NCBI RefSeq assembly: GCF_900103345.1
Contig: NZ_LT629702.1
Location: 434,001 to 498,000 of the forward strand
From: Pseudomonas azotoformans
GTDB taxonomy: Bacteria > Pseudomonadota > Gammaproteobacteria > Pseudomonadales > Pseudomonadaceae
Reading direction: 5' to 3'
DNA length: 64,000 nt
The position numbers were made by a program, and so were the translations under genes. Shown here in pieces: positions 16,758 through 27,913 of this stretch; position 1 is the first letter of the stretch; each line of letters starts with the position of its first letter. A model generated the notes under the pieces. The model saw only the letters and a program-made list of their open reading frames with translations, searched no databases and had not been told where the DNA came from.

Positions 16758-18923
16758 ATGCCCGTTGCCAGCCGGTTAACCCTTGCTGTTCGTTCCGCCC
16801 TGATCCTGGCCGCCGCCAGCACCCCCACCTGGGCCGCCACGGTAGACGCGAGCGACGACAGCGCGCAGAGCCTGACGCTTGATGCGACGAACGTCAACGC
16901 CCGCTACAGCGGCCCCACCGACCTGCCGGAGGTGCTCGCCGGTGGTCAGGTCGCCCGTGGTGCGCGCCTGGGCATGATGGGCAACAAGGACGTGATGGAC
17001 ACACCGTTCAGCGTCACCAGCTACACCGCCAAGACCCTGGCCGACCTGCAGACCGTGACCGTGGCTGATGCCTTGGAACGCGACCCCTCGGTGCGCTCCA
17101 CCGGGCAGGCCGGTGGCATCGTCGACTCGTTTTTCATCCGAGGGTTTGCGATTGGCGAGGGCAACCTGGGAGAGCTGGCCTACGACGGTGTGTACGGCGT
17201 GGCACCCAACTACCGGGCGTTCACCGAGTACGCCGAAAGGGTCGAAGTGCTCAAGGGGCCGGGCGCGCTGATGTACGGGATTTCACCCAACAGCGGCGTG
17301 GGCGGGGTGATCAATATCGTGCCCAAGCGCCCGCTGGACCAGGACCTGACCCGCTTCACCGGCAGCTATGCGTCGGACACGCAGGTGGGCGGCCACCTGG
17401 ACATCAGCCGCCGCTTCGGTGATGAAAACCAGTTTGGCGTGCGCTTCAACGGCAGCCTGCAGGGCGGCGACACCGTCGTGGACAATCAGAACCGCGATGT
17501 CGGCATCGGCGCGATTGCCCTGGATTACCGTGGCGAGCGGCTGCGTCTGAACCTCGATTACATCAGCCAGAAGGAAAGCTGGGAGGGCGCCTCGCGGCCG
17601 TTCACGATTGCGCCGGGCGTCGAGGTGCCGTCGGCGCCCAATGGTCGCACCAGCCTGCCGCAGAAATGGGGTTGGTCCGATACCAAGGAACAGTCACTGC
17701 TGCTCGGCGGTGAATACGACCTCAACGACAACCTGAGCGTGTTCGCCCACGCCGGTGGCGGCAGGTCGGATGTGAAACGCATGTCCGACCAGGTGCCACG
17801 CATCCTCAACGACGCCGGCGACACCAGCAATATTCCCGGCTACTACAAATTCAACGTCGACCGCTCGACCGCCGACGTGGGCCTGCGCGGGCTGTTCGCC
17901 ACCGGCCCGGTGACCCACATCACCACGCTGATGGCGACCCGTTACCAGGATGAACTGTCGCGGGGCATCACCAACGGCAAGGAGATCCGTTCCAACATCT
18001 ACCACCCGGTGGACACGCCCAAGCAATCCATCAACACCCCGAAGGTACTGCGTATTTCCGAGACCGAATTGTCCGGCGTGGCGCTCAGTGACACCTTGGG
18101 CTTTCTGGATGATCGCCTGCAATTGACCCTCGGCATGCGCCACCAATCGATCGAATCGCGCAACTACAACAGCAACGGCGGGGTCAGCTCGCGCTATGAC
18201 GCCAGCGCCAATACGCCGCTGCTGGGGGTGGTTATCAAGCCTTGGGAGGATGTGTCGCTCTACTACAACTATGTGGAGGGCTTGAGTAAAGGCGATGCGG
18301 CACCGGGCACGGCGACCAATGCCGGCGAGACCTTCGCCCCGTATGAATCCAAGCAGCACGAAGTGGGTGTGAAATACGAACACGGCACCTTCATGACCAC
18401 CATTGCACTGTTCCAGATCGAGAAGCCCAGCGGCGAACTGGGCGCCAACGGCGTGTATTCGGTGCAGGCCGAACAGCGTAACCGCGGCGTCGAACTGAGC
18501 ATGTTCGGCGAAGTGGCGCCCGGCACCCGCTTGATGGGCGGCGTGACGTTCCTCGATGGCGAACTGACCAAGTCCGCCACTGCCGCCAACCGGGGCAACA
18601 AACCCGTGGGCGTGCCGGATATCCAGGCCAACCTCTGGGCCGAGTGGGACACGCCGTGGCTGGAAGGCTTTACCCTCACGGGCGGGGCGATCTACACCGA
18701 CAGCCAATACGTCAACCAGGCCAACACCCAGGAACTGGACGCGTGGACGCGCATCGATGCGGGTGCGCGGTATGCGACCAGGATCGAAGGCCGGCCCACT
18801 ACCTTCCGGGCTACGGTGCAGAACGTGTTTGACCGTGAGTACTGGTCGGGCGTGGCGTCGTATGGCGCGTTTTCGCCGGGTTACCCGCGCACCTTGCAGC
18901 TGTCGGCGACAGTGGACTTCTGA
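16758..18923 (+). CDS. TonB-dependent siderophore receptor, no STN domain
   Basis: 721-residue outer-membrane receptor, paralogue of the protein at 11499-13853. From the plug (MDTPFSVTSYTAKTL, SFFIRGFAIGEGN, VEVLKGPGALMYG) to the C-terminal ATVDF they are very similar, with many identical blocks. The signal peptide is followed directly by a short TonB-box region (SLTLDATNVNARY), so the signalling STN domain is missing. ATG at 16758 has GAAAGGA about 10 nt upstream. It probably imports the same or a related siderophore without signalling. Confidence 0.92.
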   Translation: MPVASRLTLAVRSALILAAASTPTWAATVDASDDSAQSLTLDATNVNARYSGPTDLPEVLAGGQVARGARLGMMGNKDVMDTPFSVTSYTAKTLADLQTVTVADALERDPSVRSTGQAGGIVDSFFIRGFAIGEGNLGELAYDGVYGVAPNYRAFTEYAERVEVLKGPGALMYGISPNSGVGGVINIVPKRPLDQDLTRFTGSYASDTQVGGHLDISRRFGDENQFGVRFNGSLQGGDTVVDNQNRDVGIGAIALDYRGERLRLNLDYISQKESWEGASRPFTIAPGVEVPSAPNGRTSLPQKWGWSDTKEQSLLLGGEYDLNDNLSVFAHAGGGRSDVKRMSDQVPRILNDAGDTSNIPGYYKFNVDRSTADVGLRGLFATGPVTHITTLMATRYQDELSRGITNGKEIRSNIYHPVDTPKQSINTPKVLRISETELSGVALSDTLGFLDDRLQLTLGMRHQSIESRNYNSNGGVSSRYDASANTPLLGVVIKPWEDVSLYYNYVEGLSKGDAAPGTATNAGETFAPYESKQHEVGVKYEHGTFMTTIALFQIEKPSGELGANGVYSVQAEQRNRGVELSMFGEVAPGTRLMGGVTFLDGELTKSATAANRGNKPVGVPDIQANLWAEWDTPWLEGFTLTGGAIYTDSQYVNQANTQELDAWTRIDAGARYATRIEGRPTTFRATVQNVFDREYWSGVASYGAFSPGYPRTLQLSATVDF

Positions 18924-18946
18924 CCCGATAACTCAGAGGCACTTAC

Positions 18947-19041
18947 AATGTGGGAGGGGGCTTGCCCCCGATGGCGGTGTATCAGTCAGCACATTTGTGG
19001 CTGACAAGCCATCATCGGGGGCAAGCCCCCTCCCACATTTT
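18947..19041. repeat. REPIN, also possible bidirectional terminator
   Basis: Long inverted repeat: GTGGGAGGGGGCTTGCCCCC at the left and its complement at the right, with an inner loop holding a further small stem (CAGTCAGC/GCTGAC). It lies between the convergent receptor and ligase genes, a usual REP position in fluorescent pseudomonads. Confidence 0.85.
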
Positions 19042-19056
19042 TACCGTAACAGTCAT

Positions 19057-20757
19057 TCAAACCGTGGGCGTATTCACAACAAAGTCTTCTTCGAAGTACT
19101 CCTGTTCACCCCGCGTATCGCTCTGGCGCCGCACCACCTCCATCTGCCGCAGCTCCACGCGGCGGATCTTGCCGGAGATGGTCTTGGGCAGTTCGCTGAC
19201 AAACTCGATGCGTCGCACCCGCTTATAGGGGGCGAGGTTTTCGCGGGCGAAGGCGAGGATCTGGCGGGCCAGTTCATGGCTGCCCGGTTCGTCGTGGGCC
19301 AGGATCAGGAACGCCTTGGGCACCGCCAGGCGCAACGGGTCGGGGCTCGGCACCACGGCCACTTCCATGACCGCCGGGTGTTCGATCAAGGCGCTTTCCA
19401 GCTCGAACGGGCTGATGCGATAGTCGGACGCCTTGAACACATCGTCGGCGCGACCGACGAAGGTGATGTAGCCGTCGGCGTCGACCTGCGCGGTGTCGCC
19501 GGTGCGGTAGTAGCCGTCACGCATGACCTCGGCGGTTTTCTCCGGGCTGTCCTCGTAGCACAGCATCAGGCCGAGGGGACGTACGTCCAGGGGCAGGGCG
19601 ACTTCGCCTTCGTCGCCGGGATTGCCATCCGGGTCTAGCAAAGCCACCTGGTAGCCTGGCAGCGGACGGCCCATGGAACCGGGCTTGAGCACTTGTCCTG
19701 GAGTGTTGCCCACCAGCGCAGTGGTTTCCGATTGGCCAAAGCCGTCGCGCAACGGCAGGCCCCAGGCGTGCTGGATCTGCTCGATGATTTCCGGATTCAG
19801 TGGTTCACCCGCGCCTACCAGCTCACGCAGGCTCAAGCGCGATTTGTAGCTGGCAAGATCCTCTTGGATCAGCATGCGCCACACAGTGGGCGGCGCACAC
19901 AGGCTGGTCACGCCGTAACGTTCCAGGGCGCTGAGCAAGGCTGGCGCGCTGAACCGTGCGACGTTATGGATAAAAATGCAGGAACCGGCATTCCACGGTG
20001 CGAACAGGCAACTCCACGCATGCTTGGCCCAACCGGGTGACGAGATATTCAGGTGCAGGTCGCCCGGTTGCAGGCCGATCCAGTACATGGTCGACAGGTG
20101 GCCCACCGGGTAACTCTGGTGGCTGTGCAGCACCATCTTCGGCTTGGACGTGGTGCCGGAGGTGAAATAGAGCAGCATCGGGTCGGTGGCCAGGGTGCGG
20201 CCTTCGGCCTTGAACTGCTCGGGGTGTTCAAAGGCGGCGCTGTGGGCGACCCAACCTTGCGGCGCCGAGCCCACGCAGACGCGACTGCAACCGTCTGCCA
20301 GCCCGGCGAATTTATGCACGTGGGCTTCGCCGACCACCAGGTGACGCACCTGCCCGCGCTCGATGCGGTCGCGCAGGTCGTCGGGGTTCAGCAGGGCGGT
20401 GGCGGGGATGACCACGGCGCCGAGCTTGAACGCGGCGAGCATGGTGTCCCACAGCGCCACATCGTTGCCGAGCATCAACAGCACCCGGTCACCGCGACGC
20501 ACGCCGAGGGCGCGCAAGTGGTTGGCCACCTGGTTGGAGCGCGTGGCCAGTTGCTGGAAGCTGTAGCGCTGCTCACTGCCGTCTTCTTCGACGATCCACA
20601 GTGCATCTGCCGCGTTGCCCTCGGCCATTGTGTCGAAATAGTCCAAAGCCCAGTTGAATTCGTCCAGTTGCGGCCAACGGAAATCCCGGACAGCGGTGGC
20701 GTAGTCGGTGCGGTGAGCGAGCAGAAAATCCCGAGCGGCCAGGAAGGGCTGGGTCAT
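19057..20757 (-). CDS. AMP-binding acyl-CoA synthetase
   Basis: 566-residue ANL-superfamily ligase that activates an acid to acyl-AMP, then acyl-CoA. Core motifs: LLYFTSGTTSKPKMVLHSH (P-loop A3), GFGQSETTALVGN (A5), YYRTGDTAQVDADGYITFVGR (A7-A8) and the C-terminal lysine in PKTISGKIRR (A10). It is most like medium-chain acyl-CoA ligases. In P. aeruginosa an AMP-binding enzyme gene also lies beside dauBAR (PA3860, from memory), so the neighbourhood is conserved, although the substrate and any link with arginine are unknown. Confidence 0.88.
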   Translation of the reverse strand: MTQPFLAARDFLLAHRTDYATAVRDFRWPQLDEFNWALDYFDTMAEGNAADALWIVEEDGSEQRYSFQQLATRSNQVANHLRALGVRRGDRVLLMLGNDVALWDTMLAAFKLGAVVIPATALLNPDDLRDRIERGQVRHLVVGEAHVHKFAGLADGCSRVCVGSAPQGWVAHSAAFEHPEQFKAEGRTLATDPMLLYFTSGTTSKPKMVLHSHQSYPVGHLSTMYWIGLQPGDLHLNISSPGWAKHAWSCLFAPWNAGSCIFIHNVARFSAPALLSALERYGVTSLCAPPTVWRMLIQEDLASYKSRLSLRELVGAGEPLNPEIIEQIQHAWGLPLRDGFGQSETTALVGNTPGQVLKPGSMGRPLPGYQVALLDPDGNPGDEGEVALPLDVRPLGLMLCYEDSPEKTAEVMRDGYYRTGDTAQVDADGYITFVGRADDVFKASDYRISPFELESALIEHPAVMEVAVVPSPDPLRLAVPKAFLILAHDEPGSHELARQILAFARENLAPYKRVRRIEFVSELPKTISGKIRRVELRQMEVVRRQSDTRGEQEYFEEDFVVNTPTV

Positions 20758-21019
20758 GGTGGCTGTCCTTAATTATTGTTGTGGGGACTGACCCCCGGCT
20801 GGACCGAGAGGCTGGACCGAGTATAGGCACGCATAAATCAGAGCAGAACGCTCAAAAACACCGGTGCGTTGTGCAAAAAAGTCATGGGTGTTGCGCCAGG
20901 CAGCAGTGAGATTGACGGTTAAGACATAAAAGTCCAAGATGGAATTATAAGTACAAAAGCATGCGATTCATCTCTTTCACACTCTTGCCAAACCAACAAC
21001 AACTTGCGAGAACCCGATC

Positions 21020-21796
21020 ATGAAGAAACGCTCCCTCATCACCGTCCTGGCCTTGAGCCTGCTTGCATCCGGCCCCTTGGTCGCCGCCGAGAAAACCCTG
21101 CGCATCGGCATCGAGGCGGCTTACCCACCGTTTGCGTCCAAGACCGAGGAAGGCAAGATCGTCGGCTTCGACTACGACATCGGCAATGCGCTGTGTGCGC
21201 AGATGAAGGTCAAGTGCGTGTGGGTCGAAGGTGAGTTCGATGGCCTGATTCCTTCCCTCAAGGTGAAGAAAATCGACATGGCGCTGTCGTCCATGACCAT
21301 CAACGAAGACCGCAAGAAGTCGGTGGATTTCACCCACAAGTATTACTTCACTTCATCGCGGCTGGTGATGAAGGAAGGCGCCGTGGTGGACGATCAGTAC
21401 GCCAGCCTCAAGGGCAAGACCGTCGGCGTACAACGGGCGACCACCACGGATCGCTACGCCACCGAGGTGTTCGAGCCCAAGGGCATTACCGTCAAGCGCT
21501 ACAGCAATAACGAAGAGATCTACATGGACCTGGCCGCCGGGCGGCTGGATGCGATCTTCGCCGACACCATCCCCCTGAATGACTTCCTGCAGATGCCCCG
21601 TGGCAAGGGCTACGCATTCGTCGGCCCGGAACTCAAGGACCCGAAATACGTGGGCGAGGGCGCCGGGATTGCGGTGCGCAAGGGCAATAGCGAGTTGGTC
21701 AGCGCGTTGAACACAGCCATCGACGGCATTCGCGCCAGTGGTGAGTACCAGAAGATTTCGCAGCAGTACTTCAAGGCCGACATCTACGGCGATTGA
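21020..21796 (+). CDS. Periplasmic basic amino acid-binding protein (ArgT/AotJ-like)
   Basis: 258-residue ABC transporter substrate-binding protein (family 3). Signal peptide ends about VAA; the mature start [29 protein letters not shown] and [15 protein letters not shown] are the classic lysine/arginine/ornithine or histidine receptor pattern. No permease or ATPase gene is adjacent, so it must share a transporter encoded elsewhere. Next to dauR-dauA-dauB, it probably captures D- or L-arginine; a binding-protein gene occupies the same place in P. aeruginosa. Confidence 0.88.
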   Translation: MKKRSLITVLALSLLASGPLVAAEKTLRIGIEAAYPPFASKTEEGKIVGFDYDIGNALCAQMKVKCVWVEGEFDGLIPSLKVKKIDMALSSMTINEDRKKSVDFTHKYYFTSSRLVMKEGAVVDDQYASLKGKTVGVQRATTTDRYATEVFEPKGITVKRYSNNEEIYMDLAAGRLDAIFADTIPLNDFLQMPRGKGYAFVGPELKDPKYVGEGAGIAVRKGNSELVSALNTAIDGIRASGEYQKISQQYFKADIYGD

Positions 21797-21815
21797 GAGG
21801 TCTACGCGGACTAAA

Positions 21816-21905
21816 TGTGGGAGCGGGCTTGCTCGCGAATACCGACTGTCAGTCACCAGATAGGCCAACTGAGCCACCGCATTCGCGAGCAAGCCCGCTC
21901 CCACA
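21816..21905. repeat. REPIN
   Basis: Inverted repeat with arms TGTGGGAGCGGGCTTGCTCG and its complement, GCGAAT at the inner ends. It lies 20 bp after the binding-protein stop and between convergent genes. Confidence 0.85.
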
Positions 21906-21935
21906 CTTGTCCAGAGGTGTTTTCAGCCGTAACGA

Positions 21936-22561
21936 TCAGCCCTTCAGTTCTTTCAGATGCTTGTAGACCGTCGCCCGCCCCATGCCCAGCACATTGGCCA
22001 CATAGTTCGACGCGCTCTTGCCCTTGAACGCCCCTTCGGCATGCAGGGCCAGCACCAGCTCGCGCTTGTGGTCACGGGTCAGCAAATTCAGGCTCAACTG
22101 CCGCTCGCGCATCCAGGCATGCAAAAACGTGTTGATGCGTTCCTGCCAGTCATCGCGAAACAACGAGTCCGGCTGCGGGATCAGCTTGCTGGGCGACAGG
22201 AACAGGTCCAGCGCCGCCTTGGCGTTTTCAAACAGTGAAATATTCAGGTTGATGCACAGTACCGCCAGGCGTCGGCCTTGGTGGTCGTGCAGCACGGTAC
22301 TCAGACTGCGGATTTTCTGACCGTCCCAGTTGAGCTTTTCGTACGGGCCGATATTCACCTCGCTGACGTCGGCGTCGAGCATGTCCTCCAGCGCCGAGTC
22401 ATCGCCGATGCTGCGCTTGGACAGGTTGTTGGCGATGTAATCGACTTTTTGCGAGCGCAGGTCATGCAGCACCGCTTCGGCGTGGGGGAAGAACAGCGTG
22501 GCGATGGCGTCGGCCATTGCGCGGAAGTTCTGCATGACAGTGTCTTGTTCAGCGGTGGTCA

Positions 22562-22562
<1 letters not shown>
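21936..22562 (-). CDS. dauR: DauR, YheO-type regulator of D-arginine catabolism
   Basis: 208-residue regulator with an N-terminal PAS-like YheO domain (about 10-125) and a C-terminal helix-turn-helix (SASNYVANVLGMGRATVYKHLKEL). In P. aeruginosa DauR controls the dauBAR operon in response to D-arginine. The operon order dauB-dauA-dauR is the same here. The ATG (22560-22562) shares its A with the dauA stop (TGATG); a TTG one codon upstream is less likely. Confidence 0.85.
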
Positions 22563-24636
<2,074 letters not shown>

Positions 24637-24654
24637 GGGAGTCTCCGCAACTAA

Positions 24655-24682
24655 ACTAATTTGTCCATTATGGACTTTTAGT
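24655..24682. promoter_or_regulatory. Near-perfect palindrome upstream of dauB
   Basis: ACTAA-TTT-GTCCAT-T-ATGGAC-TTTTAGT: arms ACTAA and GTCCAT are both inverted, with one base difference in spacing. It is 19 bp before the dauB start and is the best candidate DauR operator. The core TTGTCCAYTATGG also occurs next to the LysR-type start at about 26075-26088, so the LysR protein is an alternative ligand. Confidence 0.5.
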
Positions 24683-24720
24683 TCTTGTGGGCAATATCCC
24701 CCTGAAAAAAAGCTGGCGGT

Positions 24721-24984
24721 TCACTTGCCCAGGTTCTGATTCATCAGGTTGTCCAGCACCGGTTCCCGGCTGGCGGCTAGCCACTCATGGAAGTGCTGGC
24801 AGCCCTCCACATTTGCCTCGGCCAGGTTGCTGCGCGGATCACAGATCATCGACCAGCGCTGTTGCAGCGTCGGGTACTTGATGAAGTCAGCCCGCGTGGG
24901 CGGTTGGCAACCGAGCAGGGCAATCGCGGACATCACGGCTGCTGTGGTTTGAAAAGCTGTGGAGGGGACGATGTTCCAATTCAT
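24721..24984 (-). CDS. Small putative lipoprotein
   Basis: 87-residue protein beginning MNWNIVPSTAFQTTAAVMSAIALLGCQPP, whose LLGC is a lipobox. The mature part is about 55 residues with two further Cys (MICDPRSN and VEGCQHF), the loose layout of EexN/TrbK-like small lipoproteins, but I cannot assign it to that family. The frame stays open upstream without a good start. It sits alone between dauB and a LysR gene. Confidence 0.55.
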   Translation of the reverse strand: MNWNIVPSTAFQTTAAVMSAIALLGCQPPTRADFIKYPTLQQRWSMICDPRSNLAEANVEGCQHFHEWLAASREPVLDNLMNQNLGK

Positions 24985-25117
24985 GATGACCAACACTCTG
25001 CGCAGGAGAGCCCTTGAGATAGAGCTGCAACGGCCTGGAGGGTGGTGGCCGCAGGGCAATCCTACGGCGTGATTGGTTCCTCAGAAAGATCCACTTATTG
25101 CTGTTTTGGTCGGGCCA

Positions 25118-26077
25118 TTAAGGCGCTGTGAACCTAAACCCGGCCGATAACTTTTCCTTCAGATAACCGACCAACACACTCACCGCCTTCGGCACATGGG
25201 GCGAATACGGTCGTATCAAATAGATCTCATCGGCAAACGCGCCCTTGAGCGTCCAGCCCTTGAGCACCTGCGCCAGCTTGCCGCCGGCCAACGCGGCGTG
25301 GGCGCTGAAGTCAGGGAGCAGGGCGATGCCCAGGTGGTTGAGGGCGGCGTCACGCAGGGCTTCGCTGTTGTTGGTGGCGAAGCTGCCGGCGATGGGTACG
25401 GTCACGCGCTCGAGGTTTTTGCTGCCACGCTCGAAGGTCCAGGCGGGTTGGTCGGTGCCGCGTGGGTAGAACAGGCAGTTATGGGCGGACAAATCACTGG
25501 GTTCGCGGGGTTCGCCGTGGCGTTGCAGGTAGTCCTGGGTGGCGACCAGCACCGAACCGGTATCGCACAGCTTCCAGGCCACATGGGTTTCCGGGACCTG
25601 GAAGCCGTGACGCACGGCCAGGTCGTAGCCTTCGGCGGCCAGTGAGCTCAGGGCGTCCGACACGTCCAGTTGAATGCGCACCTGCGGGTACTGTTGCAGG
25701 AATTCCGACAAGTGCGGCACCAATTGCTGACGGGCGAACGCCACTGGCGCGGTCAGCCGTACCAGCCCGCGAATCTCGCCGACCGAGTCGCGTACCGAGG
25801 AGAAGCTGCGGGCGATCTGCGCATAGGCGCTGCGCACCTCACGGGTCAACGACAGCCCCGCATCGGTCAGCCTGACGCTACGCGTGGTGCGGGTGACCAG
25901 CCGCGTGCCGGTGGCTTTTTCCAGGTCGGAAATACGCTGGCTCACCGCCGACTTGCTCACGCCCAGGCGTGCGGCAGCGGCGGTGTAGGTGCCTTGTTCC
26001 TCCAGCACCGACAGCCAGTGGATGTGCGTCCACAGCCCTTCGATCTCGGATTTTTCCATGGGTGTATTGTTCGCCAT
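25118..26077 (-). CDS. LysR family transcriptional regulator
   Basis: 319-residue LysR-type regulator: winged HTH (about 10-70, [20 protein letters not shown] then [12 protein letters not shown]) and a C-terminal periplasmic-binding-like effector domain. It is divergent from mmsA with a 91-bp shared region, so it is the likely regulator of that gene. Two in-frame ATGs are possible (26077 and 26059); the first is taken. The region upstream contains TTGTCCACTATGG, like the dauB palindrome. Confidence 0.85.
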   Translation of the reverse strand: MANNTPMEKSEIEGLWTHIHWLSVLEEQGTYTAAAARLGVSKSAVSQRISDLEKATGTRLVTRTTRSVRLTDAGLSLTREVRSAYAQIARSFSSVRDSVGEIRGLVRLTAPVAFARQQLVPHLSEFLQQYPQVRIQLDVSDALSSLAAEGYDLAVRHGFQVPETHVAWKLCDTGSVLVATQDYLQRHGEPREPSDLSAHNCLFYPRGTDQPAWTFERGSKNLERVTVPIAGSFATNNSEALRDAALNHLGIALLPDFSAHAALAGGKLAQVLKGWTLKGAFADEIYLIRPYSPHVPKAVSVLVGYLKEKLSAGFRFTAP

Positions 26078-26168
26078 AGTGGACAATAAGTTCTGGATTC
26101 TGCTCTGGTTTGGAACAAACCGAAAGCCTATCGTGGTCCCCAACGCTATCCACCTGGGATCTACTGCC

Positions 26169-27668
26169 ATGACCACGACCATCGAGCACTACATCAACGA
26201 CCAGCGCGTGTCCCGCGACGATCGCTATCAGGATGTCTACAACCCGGCCACCGGCGAAAAGACCGGGCGCGTCGCCCTGGCCAGTCGCCAGACCGTGTCC
26301 GAAGCCGTCGCCGCTGCCCAGGCCGCGTTCGCCGGTTGGGCCGACACCCCGCCGATCCGCCGTGCCCGAGTGTTGTTCGAATACCTGCACCTGTTGCGTG
26401 AACGCAAAGACGACCTGGCGCGCATCATCGTCGCCGAACACGGCAAGGTCTTCACCGACGCCCAGGGCGAAGTCGACCGTGGCATCGATATCCTGGAGTT
26501 CGCCTGCGGCATCCCCAACCTGCTCAAGGGCGAACATTCCGACCAGGTGTCCCGTGGCATGGACAACTGGACGATGCGCCAGCCGCTGGGCGTGGTGGCG
26601 GGCGTGACGCCGTTCAACTTCCCGGTGATGGTGCCGATGTGGATGTACCCGATCGCCATCGCGGCGGGCAACACCTTCATTCTCAAGCCAAGCCCCACCG
26701 ACCCGAGCGCCTCGCTGTTCATGGCCGAACTGCTGCGTGAAGCCGGCTTGCCCAAAGGCGTGTTCAACGTGGTGCAGGGCGACAAGGAATCGGTGGATGC
26801 ACTGATCGAACACCCGGACGTCAAGGCCGTGAGCTTCGTCGGCTCCACGCCGATTGCCCAATACATCTACGAAACCGGTGCGCGTAACGGCAAGCGCGTA
26901 CAAGGCCTGGGCGGTGCGAAAAACCACATGGTGGTGATGCCCGACGCGGATATCGAAAAAACCGTCGACGCCTTGATGGGCGCCGCCTACGGCAGTGCCG
27001 GCGAGCGCTGCATGGCCATCTCCGTGGCGGTGCTGGTGGGCGATGTGGGTGACAAAGTCATCGCGGCGCTGACCGAACGTGCCAAGCAACTGCGCATCAC
27101 TGACGGCCGCGACCTCAAGGCCGAGATGGGCCCGATTGTGTCCCGCGCCGCCCTGGAGCGCATCAGCGGCTACATCGAACAAGGCGTACAGGCCGGTGCG
27201 CAACTGCTGCTCGACGGGCGAGACTACGTGCCCACTGAGGCAGGCCTGGAAAATGGCTTCTGGCTCGGCGCGACCCTGTTCGACCACGTCACCCAGGAAA
27301 TGAGCATCTACCGCGAAGAAATCTTCGGCCCGGTACTGGCCTGCGTACGCGTGAATGACTTTGCCGAGGCGATCAAGCTGGTCAACGACCACGAGTTCGG
27401 CAACGGCGTCAGCTGCTTTACCCGCGACGGCAACATCGCCCGCGAATTCGCACGGCGCATTGAAGTGGGCATGGTCGGCATCAACGTGCCGATCCCGGTG
27501 CCGATGGCCTGGCACGGCTTTGGCGGCTGGAAGAAAAGCCTGTTCGGTGACATGCATGCCTATGGCACCGAGGGCGTGCGCTTTTACACCAAGCAGAAGT
27601 CGATCATGCAGCGCTGGTCGGAGAGCATCGAGCAGGGCGCGGAGTTTGCGATGCCGGTGTCCAAGTAA
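26169..27668 (+). CDS. mmsA: CoA-acylating methylmalonate-semialdehyde dehydrogenase
   Basis: 499-residue aldehyde dehydrogenase of the MmsA/IolA group. Features: [25 protein letters not shown] for cofactor binding, the catalytic Cys281 in [11 protein letters not shown], and the C-terminal [14 protein letters not shown] stretch specific to CoA-acylating members. It converts methylmalonate or malonate semialdehyde to propionyl- or acetyl-CoA in valine, thymine or inositol degradation. No mmsB or inositol gene is adjacent, so the pathway is not fixed by context. The divergent LysR gene probably regulates it. Confidence 0.88.
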   Translation: MTTTIEHYINDQRVSRDDRYQDVYNPATGEKTGRVALASRQTVSEAVAAAQAAFAGWADTPPIRRARVLFEYLHLLRERKDDLARIIVAEHGKVFTDAQGEVDRGIDILEFACGIPNLLKGEHSDQVSRGMDNWTMRQPLGVVAGVTPFNFPVMVPMWMYPIAIAAGNTFILKPSPTDPSASLFMAELLREAGLPKGVFNVVQGDKESVDALIEHPDVKAVSFVGSTPIAQYIYETGARNGKRVQGLGGAKNHMVVMPDADIEKTVDALMGAAYGSAGERCMAISVAVLVGDVGDKVIAALTERAKQLRITDGRDLKAEMGPIVSRAALERISGYIEQGVQAGAQLLLDGRDYVPTEAGLENGFWLGATLFDHVTQEMSIYREEIFGPVLACVRVNDFAEAIKLVNDHEFGNGVSCFTRDGNIAREFARRIEVGMVGINVPIPVPMAWHGFGGWKKSLFGDMHAYGTEGVRFYTKQKSIMQRWSESIEQGAEFAMPVSK

Positions 27669-27790
27669 TCTCCCTGTTAGGTCACAAATGACCCGTTACG
27701 CAATCCGGAGGATCGTCTGGGGGTGGAGGAGTCGGTTGTTATCGGTAAGCGCGGAGGAAACACAGTGTGACAAGCGCGGTTTGTATTGAA

Positions 27791-27819
27791 GGAACGTTCA
27801 CATTGGTAAGTGCGACTTA
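27791..27819 (+). promoter_or_regulatory. Weak hrp-box-like sequence
   Basis: GGAACG-N16-CGACTTA, against the HrpL consensus GGAACC-N15/16-CCACNNA (two mismatches). It is 94 bp upstream of the 857-residue gene. Such a match can occur by chance, so it is only suggestive of type III secretion co-regulation. Confidence 0.25.
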
Positions 27820-27913
27820 CTGGTGAGCCGGTGGAGGCAAGGTGGCCTGAGTAGTGTAGGAATAATTAACGCCATCGGTATGTTTTCCAACCAATATAAA
27901 CAGGAATATTTCG

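Noticed and set aside
18947..19041. REPINs as mobile elements with genes
   Set aside because: No RAYT transposase or other coding sequence within or next to any of them; they are non-autonomous repeats.
24721..24984. EexN entry-exclusion lipoprotein from a conjugative element
   Set aside because: Only lipobox and Cys spacing are similar, and no conjugation gene is nearby; kept as an unknown lipoprotein.
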